A DNA stretch of 64,000 nucleotides. It comes from Streptomyces ficellus. Lineage in GTDB: Bacteria; Actinomycetota; Actinomycetes; Streptomycetales; Streptomycetaceae. Below, piece by piece: positions 45,033-53,884 of this stretch. The DNA is taken from assembly GCF_030406405.1 (NCBI RefSeq), contig NZ_JAUEPL010000016.1:44834-108833 (forward strand). The letters are read 5' to 3'. The first letter of the stretch is position 1. The number at the start of each line of letters is the position of its first letter. The notes beneath the pieces are model-generated. The model was not told the origin of the DNA and searched no databases. It worked only from the letters and a program-made list of their open reading frames with translations. A program made the translations under genes and the position numbers.

Positions 45033-45471
45033 GCGCGGTGGGTGCGGTGAGCGCGGTGGGATGCCGTGGGACGGCAGCGGGACACGGGTGCCCGAATCCC
45101 TCATGGAGACTGGCTGAATTCAGTACGGCGGGAATGTGTCATGCGTTTACCGCAAGGCTGAGCGGAATAGTCCGTTCCCTGTGGGTGAAACCTCCGTCGG
45201 TGCGGCCGGTCTCAGAATATGAGAGTGCGGCTGGCAATTTCACCCGCCCGGTCGGGCGCCTTTCTCACGCTGCGTGTCAGGGTGTGCTCGCGTCTCGCCG
45301 GAGTTTTGCATCAACCGGTTACGTAACGTAGCCACCGGCCGGCGCCGGTCGAGTCGGAACTCATTGACACTCGCTTCTGGGCTGTGATCAGCTCTATTTG
45401 CAGGGCGGCGCAGAACGCCCGGCTTGAAATCCATTGCACTGGGCCTTCCCTATTCAGGATCTAGCTGAGAG
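45033..45471 (+). promoter_or_regulatory. Promoter/operator region before the adenylation gene
   Basis: This 439-bp gap has a lower GC content than its surroundings. It contains adjoining palindromes, AACCGGTT (45313-45320) overlapping GTTACGTAAC (45318-45327), and TTGACA at 45364-45369. No good -10 lies exactly 17-18 bp away; ATCAGC at 45387 is the nearest fit. It is the only large gap in the operon and probably drives the biosynthetic genes separately from the exporter/thioesterase pair. Confidence 0.5.
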
Positions 45472-47052
45472 ATGACAATGCGACTTCATGGCCGACGTAC
45501 GGACCCACCCGGGGCCCCTGTCCACCGAGTGTTCGAAACGCACGCCAAGGCCCACCCCGGCCGGCCGGCGCTGACCTGCGGCCCGGTGTCCTACACGTAC
45601 GGGGAGCTGAACGAGCGGGCGAACCGGTTAGCCCACTGGCTGCTGGCCCGCGGCGTGGGCCCCGGCTCGGTCGTGGGCATCTGCCTGGACCGCTCCCCGG
45701 AGCTCGTCGTCACCCTGCTCGGCGCGCTCAAGGCCGGTGCCGCCTACGCCCCGCTCGACCCCTCCTATCCGGCCGAGCGCCTCCGCCTGATGACCGAGCA
45801 ACTCGCTCACGCCGACCTGATCGCCGTCTCACCTGCGACGTCCGCGCTCGTCGAGCACTGCGCGGACAAGGCGGTGGAGGTGGCGGGGCTCGACCTCGAC
45901 GCCTTCCCGGCCACGGAGCCCGAGGTCGCCGTCGACGGCGAATCCCTCTGCTACGTGGTGTTCACCTCGGGTTCCACCGGCGCGCCGAAGGCGACCGCCG
46001 TACGGCACAAGGGCTGGTACAACCTGCTGGAGTGGGTCACCGGGGAATTCGGCCTGGGCGCCGATTCCAGCAACCTGATGATCAGCTCCTTCGGCTTCGA
46101 CATCAGCCAGCGCAGCCTCATGGCTCCGCTCTTCTCCGGCGCGACGCTGCATCTGCTGCCCAGTCGCAGCTTCGACGTCCTGATGGCGTCCCGGCTCATC
46201 AGGGAGCTGAAAGTCCGGACCCTGCACTGCGCGCCCAGCGCGCTGTATCTGCTCATCCAGCGCGATGAGGAATCCGGCGGCGAAATCCTTGCTTCGCTCC
46301 AGTACGCATTCGTCGGCGGGGAGCCGCTTTCCGTAAGCCGTCTGGAAAGCTGGGCCAAGAATAACGCCGGCTCCGGCAGGATTGTGAATGTCTACGGCGT
46401 GGCCGAATGCACGGACGTATCCTCTTTCCATGCGCTGACGGACTATGCCGATTATGCCGCCCACGGAGTTCCCATTGGTCGGCCGGTGAACAATACCGAC
46501 CTGTACATCCTCGATGAGGACCTCCGGAGTGTGGCGCCCGGGCAGACCGGGGAGATCTGCGTCGCCGGTCTCGGCGTAGGCGCCGGATATCTCAACGCAC
46601 CGGCTCTGAACGAGGAACGGTTCGTCACCGCGCCCCTCGACGGCGGGCGGGACGTGGCGGTCTACCGCACCGGCGACATGGGCTATGTGCGCGACGACGG
46701 CGAGCTGATGTGCGTGGGACGCGTCGACACCCAGGTCAAGATCCGCGGAATGCGCATCGACCTGGGAGAGGTCGAGAACGCGGTGCGCTCCTGCCAGGGA
46801 GTGCGGGACGCCGTCGTCCTGGTCGCCGGCGGCGAACCGAACGGCGGGGAAGCCCACCTGGCCGCCTTCGTCATACCGGAGCCCGCCACCGACGGCCGTG
46901 CCGCCGAGCTGGACAGCCGTGCGCTGCGCTCGGAGCTCCTGGCCGCCCACCCGCGCCATCTGGTGCCGAAGACCTTCGTGGCGGTGCCGGGCTTCCCCCT
47001 CAGCCCGAACGGCAAGGTCGACCGCCGCGCCCTGGCCCACCAGGCCGGATAG
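45472..47052 (+). CDS. Free-standing NRPS adenylation domain
   Basis: 526 aa from ATG 45472 (45478 possible). All core motifs are present: FTSGSTGAPKATAVRHKG (A3), SFGFDISQRS (A4), VYGVAEC (A5, with Val-Ala replacing Pro-Thr), YRTGDMGYVRDDGEL (A7), GRVDTQVKIRGMRIDLGEVE (A8) and NGKVDRRAL (A10, catalytic Lys). It activates an amino acid as adenylate and loads a carrier in trans. Aligning by eye to GrsA, I read the pocket as D-I-R-S-F-G-V-D-V-K. Asp235 means an alpha-amino acid; the rest matches no code I know. No condensation domain is near. A TTA codon at 45628-45630 makes it a bldA target. Confidence 0.92.
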   Translation: MTMRLHGRRTDPPGAPVHRVFETHAKAHPGRPALTCGPVSYTYGELNERANRLAHWLLARGVGPGSVVGICLDRSPELVVTLLGALKAGAAYAPLDPSYPAERLRLMTEQLAHADLIAVSPATSALVEHCADKAVEVAGLDLDAFPATEPEVAVDGESLCYVVFTSGSTGAPKATAVRHKGWYNLLEWVTGEFGLGADSSNLMISSFGFDISQRSLMAPLFSGATLHLLPSRSFDVLMASRLIRELKVRTLHCAPSALYLLIQRDEESGGEILASLQYAFVGGEPLSVSRLESWAKNNAGSGRIVNVYGVAECTDVSSFHALTDYADYAAHGVPIGRPVNNTDLYILDEDLRSVAPGQTGEICVAGLGVGAGYLNAPALNEERFVTAPLDGGRDVAVYRTGDMGYVRDDGELMCVGRVDTQVKIRGMRIDLGEVENAVRSCQGVRDAVVLVAGGEPNGGEAHLAAFVIPEPATDGRAAELDSRALRSELLAAHPRHLVPKTFVAVPGFPLSPNGKVDRRALAHQAG

Positions 47053-47155
47053 CCACCGCCGCCCGGCCCACCCGGGCCGGATGAACCCACCGGGCGCGAC
47101 ATGCGCGCCTCGGTCCAGGACCACTCACCCACCATCGGCGCCAAGGCCCGATTGC

Positions 47156-47175
47156 CGGGCACTTTTCGGTGCCCG
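47156..47175 (+). terminator. Small hairpin between the A-domain and oxygenase genes
   Basis: CGGGCAC-TTTTCG-GTGCCCG is a perfect 7-bp stem in the 243-bp gap. It may attenuate transcription or stabilise the upstream message. Confidence 0.4.
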
Positions 47176-47295
47176 CGCCAAAAGACCGTTCATCGTGCGG
47201 AGGCCATCTGCCGCGCCTCCGGTGCACGCCGGTCTGTTCTGCCGCGCGAGCCATACCGGCCGCGTCAACCATCCACTCAAGAAAGTTGGTCAACC

Positions 47296-48252
47296 GTGAC
47301 GGAAACCGCTCCGCTCCCGCTGCCCTCGGCGCAGGTAGCCGGAAACGCGATCATTCCCGACGACATCAAGGACGACATTCGCAGCTTCACCGAGAACGGA
47401 TTCGTCGGCCCCATCAAGCTCTACGAGCCGGAGGAGGCCGCGGAGATCATCCGCGAGATCCGTATCCAGAACCAGGACCGGTCCAAGGCGCTCTACCCCA
47501 ACAGCGTCAACTACGACCGGCACTACGACATCTCGCACCTGTCCAGCCACATCATGCACCCGACGATCATCAAGTACCTCACCGCGATACTCGGCCCCGA
47601 CGTCCTGCTGTGGCGCACCGAGTTCTTCCCGAAGTTCCCGGGCTCCAGCGGCACCGAGTGGCACCAGGTGCGGGACTACAGCTACGCCAACGGCAAGCCG
47701 CAGCTCCTGCCGACGGAGTCGGACTGGAACGCCTTCATCGACATCACGGTGTGGACGACCTTCACCCCGGCGACGAAGGACACCGGCTGCATGCGGTTCG
47801 TCCGCGGCTCGCACCGCAACTGGTACTTCGACGAGCGCAAGAACACCAACCAGGGCCGCGACGGCGAGTACGACGTGACGGCAGTCGACACCGACTTCTT
47901 CGGTTACGACTTCTCCGACTTCTCCATCGAGCCCGGCTGGAAGCCGGCCGAGGAGGACGTCGTGGAAATGGAGATGAAGCCGGGCGAGGCCGTCATCTTC
48001 ACCGCCAACTGCGTCCACGGCTCGCTGCCCAACACCACCGAACGTGAGACGCGGTTCGCCATCGCCGGCCGCTACGTCCCCACCCACGTGCGGGTCTACC
48101 CCGACCAGGAGGGCTTCACCGCCCACGGCGCCCACTTCAACCTGGAGAACTACGGCAGCGTCCTGGTCGCCGGCGAGGACCGCTTCGGCCACAACCGGCT
48201 GCGTACGCAGAACAACCGCGGCGAGGACTTCGCCCCGCCCGCCGGCCGCTAG
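47296..48252 (+). CDS. SyrB2-type Fe(II)/2-oxoglutarate-dependent halogenase-family enzyme
   Basis: 318 aa from GTG 47296. An in-frame ATG at 47101 would only add an Arg-rich non-conserved tail. It resembles SyrB2 (about 310 aa) along its length by eye: GFVGPIKLYEPEEA, NYDRHYDISHLSSHI, LLWRTEFFPKFPGSSGTEWH, FFGYDF, AGRYVPTHVRVYPD. Iron ligands: His123 and the His of CVHGSLP; the Arg of ETRFAIAGR would bind 2-oxoglutarate. The residue two after His123 is Val125. In hydroxylases it is Asp or Glu, and in halogenases Ala or Gly, which leaves room for chloride. Lack of a carboxylate favours halogenation, but Val is bulkier, so another outcome is possible. The substrate is probably an aminoacyl group on the carrier at 48310. 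Confidence 0.88.
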   Translation: MTETAPLPLPSAQVAGNAIIPDDIKDDIRSFTENGFVGPIKLYEPEEAAEIIREIRIQNQDRSKALYPNSVNYDRHYDISHLSSHIMHPTIIKYLTAILGPDVLLWRTEFFPKFPGSSGTEWHQVRDYSYANGKPQLLPTESDWNAFIDITVWTTFTPATKDTGCMRFVRGSHRNWYFDERKNTNQGRDGEYDVTAVDTDFFGYDFSDFSIEPGWKPAEEDVVEMEMKPGEAVIFTANCVHGSLPNTTERETRFAIAGRYVPTHVRVYPDQEGFTAHGAHFNLENYGSVLVAGEDRFGHNRLRTQNNRGEDFAPPAGR

Positions 48253-48309
48253 ACGCACCCCATCCCCACAGCATCCGACGGCGTATTCCCACACAGAAAG
48301 GACCGCGAC

Positions 48310-48537
48310 GTGCTGAACGAGCGGATTCACAAGATCTGGGCGCGTGAGCTGAACCTCGACGACTTCTCCGACACCGACGACTTCTTCGAACTCGGCGGCC
48401 ACTCGCTGATCATGACTCGCATCCAGGCGGCCATCCAGCAGGAGATCGGCATCGAGGTCCCCATGGACGAGCTGTTCCGCAACGCCACGGTGGCCGACAT
48501 CAGCGCCCACCTGGAGAAGACCCCGACCGCCTCTTAG
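48310..48537 (+). CDS. Free-standing peptidyl carrier protein
   Basis: 75 aa from GTG 48310 (AAGGA upstream). Four-helix PP-binding domain with DDFFELGGHSLIMTRI; Ser32 of GGHSL takes the phosphopantetheine arm. It should hold the amino acid activated by the A domain while the oxygenase/halogenase acts on it. Separate A, T and halogenase genes are the arrangement seen in the CytC and related aminobutyrate-chlorinating systems. Confidence 0.93.
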   Translation: MLNERIHKIWARELNLDDFSDTDDFFELGGHSLIMTRIQAAIQQEIGIEVPMDELFRNATVADISAHLEKTPTAS

Positions 48538-48547
48538 CCGGTGGCTC

Positions 48548-48577
48548 GAAGGGGGCGGCGCCCCGGCCGCCCCCTTC
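48548..48577 (+). terminator. Hairpin after the carrier protein gene
   Basis: GAAGGGGGCGGC (48548-48559) pairs perfectly with GCCGCCCCCTTC (48566-48577) around GCCCCG. A 12-bp stem 10 bp past the carrier stop would reduce transcription into the aminotransferase gene or protect the 3' end of the A/hal/T message. Confidence 0.7.
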
Positions 48578-48611
48578 ATGCCGCACCCACCCGACAACAA
48601 GGAGGGCACAC

Positions 48612-49869
48612 ATGGGACTGTCACTGAGCGGCACCAAAATGGCCAAGGTATCGGGCCTGCGCAGCATCATGGAGGACATCGCCACGACGACGTCCCATAC
48701 CGGTGGCGACGCCGGCTGGCTCAACCTCAGCATCGGCAACCCGGCACTCATCCCCGAAGTCCAGAACACCTGGCAGCGGCTGACCGCCGACGCCCTGGCC
48801 GACGACTTCACCGCCGCCAGCTGCCAGTACGGCCCCTCCAGAGGCGCTCCCGTGCTGGTCGACGCCATCGTCGCGGAGTTCAACGCCCGGTACGGGTGGG
48901 GCATCACCGCCGAGAACGTCGTCATCGGGCCCGGCAGCCAGATGCTGTGCTTCATCGCCGCGGCCCTGTTCACCGGGCCCGCGGCCGACGGCACTCAGCA
49001 GATAGTCCTCCCCATGACCCCCGACTACACCGGCTATCAGGGCCTGTGCATGCACTCCGGGGGGATCGCGGGAATCCCGCCCCGCACCGAGCCCGGCCAG
49101 GGCCGGTCCTTCCGTTACGCCTTCGACTTCGACGCCCTGGAACAGCGCGGCAGGATGGGCATGATGCTGCTCTCCAGCCCCAGCAACCCCACCGGGCGCA
49201 GCATCGACAGCGCCGAGCTCGCCCGCCTCATCGGCGTCGCCCGCCGGCGCGACGTACCCCTGATCATCGATCACGCCTACGGGGCTCCCTTCCCGCAGAT
49301 CGCCGCGACGGCCACCGCCCCGCCCTGGGACGAGCATGTGATCAACTGCTTCACGCTCTCCAAGGCGGGCCTGCCCGGCGAGCGCATCGGCTTCGCCATC
49401 GGACCGGCCCACCACATCAACGCGATGGTGTCCTTCCTGTCCAACTCGGCGCTGCACGCCCCGCAGCTGGCGCAGACCGTCGCCGCCCGCGCGCTGACCA
49501 CGGGCCGGCTCCAGGAGATGGCGGCCTCGGTGATCAGCCCGTTCTACCGCAACCGCCGGCAGACGGCGGAGAAGCTGCTCGCCGAGCTCCTCCCGGAGGA
49601 CATGGACTGGCGGCTGCATAGCAGCGAGGGCGGGATGTTCTGCTGGCTGTGGGTCAACCACGCCTGGTTCGACGACATGGCCCTGTACCGGCTGCTGAAG
49701 ACCAAGAACGTCTTCATCGTCCCCGGCCGCCACTTCTTCGTGGACCCCCTCTACACCGCCGGGCTGCTCAACCATGGAAAGCAGTGCTTCCGCATCAGCC
49801 TGAGCGCCGACGAATCGGTGATCGGCGAGGGCATTGTCCGGATCGCCGAGGCCCTCCGGGAGCTGCGCG

Positions 49870-49880
<11 letters not shown>
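48612..49880 (+). CDS. AvtA-like (valine-pyruvate type) aminotransferase
   Basis: 422 aa; ATG at 48612 after AAGGAGG. Fold type I PLP enzyme resembling E. coli AvtA throughout: SGLRSIMEDI-type start, LSIGNPALIPEVQNTW, PSNPTGRSIDSAEL, IIDHAYGAPFPQI with the Asp that pairs the cofactor N, and CFTLSKAGLPGERIGF with the Schiff-base Lys. The C-terminal part has GGMFCWLWV and FIVPGRHFFV. AvtA interconverts valine, 2-aminobutyrate and alanine with their 2-oxo acids. With the citramalate synthase downstream, amination of 2-oxobutyrate or a related short 2-oxo acid is the simplest role. Confidence 0.88.
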
Positions 49881-50876
<996 letters not shown>

Positions 50877-50880
<4 letters not shown>

Positions 50881-52196
50881 GCGAGCCCATGACCAGCGCC
50901 GAAGTCGCCCTGCACGCCCTGCCGGCCCTGTGCCTCATCGTGGTCACCGCGCAGCTGGCCGGCCGCCTCGCCGGCCGGTTCGGCCAGCCCCGGGTACTCG
51001 GCGAGATCCTCGGGGGCATCGCCCTCGGGCCGAGCCTGCTGGGACTGGCGTGGCCGCAGGCTCACGCGTACGCCTTCCCCGACCAGGTCGTGGGCGCGCT
51101 GAACGTCCTGGCCCAGCTGGGCCTGGTCCTGTTCATGTTCCTGCTGGGCCTGGAGATCGAATGGTCGGCCCTGCGCGGACAGGGCCGCAAGGCGGTCGCC
51201 ATCAGCCAGGTGTCGGTGGTGCTGCCCCTGCTCCTCGGCGCCGGCACGGCCCTGTGGCTGTACCCCCGGATGGGCGGCGGAGGCGGTGGGGGCGGCGCCT
51301 GGGGCTTCTGCCTCTTCCTCGGCGCCGCCATGTCCATCACCGCCTTCCCCGTACTCGCCCGGCTGCTGCTGGAGACGGGCCTGCACCGCACCCGTATCGG
51401 CGTGCTCACCATCGCGTGCGCCGCCGTCGACGACGTCACCGCCTGGTGCCTGCTCGCCGTGGTCGTCGCGGTGGTCGGGTCGGCCGGTGCCGTCCCCGCG
51501 CTGGTGACGCTCGGCCTGGCCATCGCCTACGTATGCCTGATGCTGTTCGTCGTCCGGCCGCTCCTCGCCGACCGGCGCCCCCCGCTGTGGGCGGTGCTGT
51601 CCATGGTGCTGCTGAGCGCCTGGGCCACCGACCTCATCGGCATCCACGCGATCTTCGGCGGCTTCCTGGCCGGTGTGATCATGCCGCGGCGCCAGGTGTG
51701 GCGTACGGAGATCCACCATCGACTGGACGCGGTGGTCTCCCAGTTGCTGCTGCCGGTCTTCTTCATGACCGTCGGGGTCACCACCCGTATCGACGCCCTG
51801 GACTCCCTGTACTTCTGGGGCATCACCGGCCTGCTGACCGCGGTCGCCATCGCGGGCAAGCTGGGCGGCGCCACCCTCACCGCCCGTCTGACCGGCGAAT
51901 CCTGGACCGACTCCACCGTCATCGGCGTACTGATGAACACCCGGGGGCTGACCGAGATCGTCATCCTCACCGTGGGGCTGCAACTCGGCGTCATCACCGA
52001 GACCCTCTTCACCGCCATGGTGCTGATGGCCCTGACCACCACGCTCATGGCGGCGCCCCTGCTGCGCCTGGTCCACCCCGGGCAGCTCCTCACCCCGGGC
52101 GCCGCGGACCACCACCGCACCCCACCCCCCGAGGCGCCGCAGCCGGCCGCGCCGGTCCCGCAGTCCGCCGACTACGCGGCGCCCAGCCGCAGTTGA
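50877..52196 (+). CDS. CPA2-family cation:proton antiporter
   Basis: 439 aa; ATG at 50877 in an ATGA overlap. About 12 transmembrane helices with family motifs: GQPRVLGEILGGIALGPSLLG, GLVLFMFLLGLEIEW, AAMSITAFPVLARLLLETGL, IGVLTIACAAVDDVTAWCLL (the paired Asp of the ion site) and GLTEIVILTVGL. There is no NAD-binding (TrkA) domain. Such antiporters are frequent in antibiotic clusters, where they may drive secretion, adjust pH or give resistance. A Pro-rich tail ends the protein. Confidence 0.9.
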
Positions 52197-52271
52197 CCAC
52201 CCGTGACATGACCCCATCGGCCAGGTGGGCGTTAACTACGGGAGAAACGCAAGAGCACCATGGAGGTACGC

Positions 52272-53786
52272 GTGAACCACATCGTCCTGTCTCTCGGAGA
52301 GTCGCAAGCCACGGCTGTCGCACAGCGCTGCCGTAGCCACGCTGCCTTCATCAGCAGGCTCGCCGCCCTCGACGGCGTCACCAGCACGGTCGTGAACGGG
52401 CCCGAGGACCCGGCCGCGGCCCTGGCCGCACTGGCCGCGGCGGCCGGACTCGTCGGCGACCCGCAGCAGCCGGGCGACGCCATCCGCTACGTCCCGACCC
52501 AGCGGGCGCGCCTGCGCGTCGCGGCCGAGGAGGACGGCAACTGGCCGCAGTCCCTGGCCTCCCGGCAGCGCAAGACCCTGCGCCGCACCCCCGGAGCGCT
52601 TTTCACCTTCCCGCTGGAGGAGCCGGGCCCGGACACCACCGCACCGCTCCAGGTCTTCATCACCGACTGGTCGCCCAGCCCCGCCGCGTGCGCCGTCGCC
52701 GTCCACCCCGGCCACCCGCTCAGCGACGGCCTCACGCCCGGCCACCGCGCCGCGTTCACCGGCCGGTACTGCCGCCACCCACTGACCGGCGACCTGCTGC
52801 CGATCTGGGTGGCCGACTGGGTCAAGCCCGAATTCGGCACCGGCGCGGTCCTCGTCAACCCGGGCCACGACGCGGTGGACCTGGCCTTCGGGCGGTCGGT
52901 CGGCCTGCCCATCCGGTTCGCCCTGGCGCCCGAGGACTACGACGAGGACCCCGCGAACTGGCTGGTCCCGCCGGTCGTCAAGACCGGCCGGGCCATCCGC
53001 ACCGGCAGCACCGACGGCCTGGAGTTCACCGAGGCACGGGCGGCGTACTTCCGCATCCTGTCCGAACGCGGCCTGGCCGTCGAGCACACGGACATCGGCG
53101 CCGGCTCCTTCCCGGTGGCCTCGTTCGGCGAGGACGGCCCGGTCAAGATCGACTGGCAGGCCGAGCGCCGCACCGCGGCGCACCGGGACGAGGACGCCGG
53201 CACACCGGTACGGCTGTCCACGTCGCCCGCACTGGCCGCCGCCGACCCGCGGGTACGCGGGGCCTCGCTCGCCGTCGTCGCCGCGTCCACGACCGTGGAG
53301 ACCGACCTGCTCGCGCTGCGCCTGATGCTCGCCGAGCCCGCGCTCGGCCCGGTTCCCGGACAGGCACCCGAGGTGACCATGGTGGGTCCGGTCACCGGCG
53401 CCACGGACGGGGTGGACGGCCCGGTACTCGACCTGGCGCTGCTCACCGCGGCCGGCGCCACGGAGTCCCTGGCCGTCAAGGCACCGCAACTGGAAGCCGC
53501 GCAGCGGTTCCTGGACGCCCACGAGCGGATCGCCGGCGCGTCCCCCGTGGACGGCGACGCCGACCCGGCTACGACGAAGGCCGCCGCACAGATCAAGGGG
53601 CTCCTGCGGCGCCAGGACACCAAGCAGGCGTTCACCCAGCTCTACCGGCTGCAAAAGACCCTCGCCAAGGCCGAGTCGGTGGCCGACGGCACCCTCGTGA
53701 TCTACGAGGCCCTGGCGCGGATCGTCGCGGGCCTGCCCAGCAGGTACGAGGAGCAGCGGCTGGCCGCCGCCTGGCAGCAGCTCTGA
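52272..53786 (+). CDS. Degenerate leucyl-tRNA synthetase retaining the CP1 editing domain
   Basis: 504 aa from GTG 52272, chosen because GGAGG (52262-52266) is 5 nt away; ATG 52260 is the alternative. By eye it aligns with bacterial LeuRS: WPQSLASRQRKTLRR (entry to CP1), VFITDWSPSPAACAVAVHPGHPL (threonine-rich region, shown in part), RHPLTGDLLPIWVADWV, EFGTGAVLVNPGHDAVDLAF. Asp203 matches the conserved editing-site Asp. Later LAVKAPQLEAAQRFLD and the helices up to AAAWQQL match the post-KMSKS and anticodon-binding regions. HIGH and KMSKS motifs, most of the Rossmann core and the C-terminal domain are missing. The Thr that keeps LeuRS from hydrolysing Leu-tRNA falls on Pro135. Inference: a trans-editing deacylase for self-resistance. 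Confidence 0.8.
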   Translation: MNHIVLSLGESQATAVAQRCRSHAAFISRLAALDGVTSTVVNGPEDPAAALAALAAAAGLVGDPQQPGDAIRYVPTQRARLRVAAEEDGNWPQSLASRQRKTLRRTPGALFTFPLEEPGPDTTAPLQVFITDWSPSPAACAVAVHPGHPLSDGLTPGHRAAFTGRYCRHPLTGDLLPIWVADWVKPEFGTGAVLVNPGHDAVDLAFGRSVGLPIRFALAPEDYDEDPANWLVPPVVKTGRAIRTGSTDGLEFTEARAAYFRILSERGLAVEHTDIGAGSFPVASFGEDGPVKIDWQAERRTAAHRDEDAGTPVRLSTSPALAAADPRVRGASLAVVAASTTVETDLLALRLMLAEPALGPVPGQAPEVTMVGPVTGATDGVDGPVLDLALLTAAGATESLAVKAPQLEAAQRFLDAHERIAGASPVDGDADPATTKAAAQIKGLLRRQDTKQAFTQLYRLQKTLAKAESVADGTLVIYEALARIVAGLPSRYEEQRLAAAWQQL

Positions 53787-53793
53787 CCCGACG

Positions 53794-53824
53794 CGCCGGC
53801 CGTGCCCCATCGGTGCGGCCGGCG
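53794..53824 (+). terminator. Hairpin between the LeuRS-like and citramalate synthase genes
   Basis: CGCCGGCCG (53794-53802) pairs with CGGCCGGCG (53816-53824). A duplicated ATCCGAGGAAG-type segment lies just before the next gene's ribosome site. Confidence 0.55.
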
Positions 53825-53884
53825 CCGGTCGGCCGATACGTCGATATGTCGAGAATCCGAGGAAGTATCCGAGGAAGGAGAAAC

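Noticed and set aside
47101..47295. In-frame N-terminal extension of the SyrB2-like enzyme from ATG 47101
   Set aside because: The extra 65 residues are Arg/Pro-rich, contain a hairpin region and do not match the family start. GTG 47296 gives the normal length.
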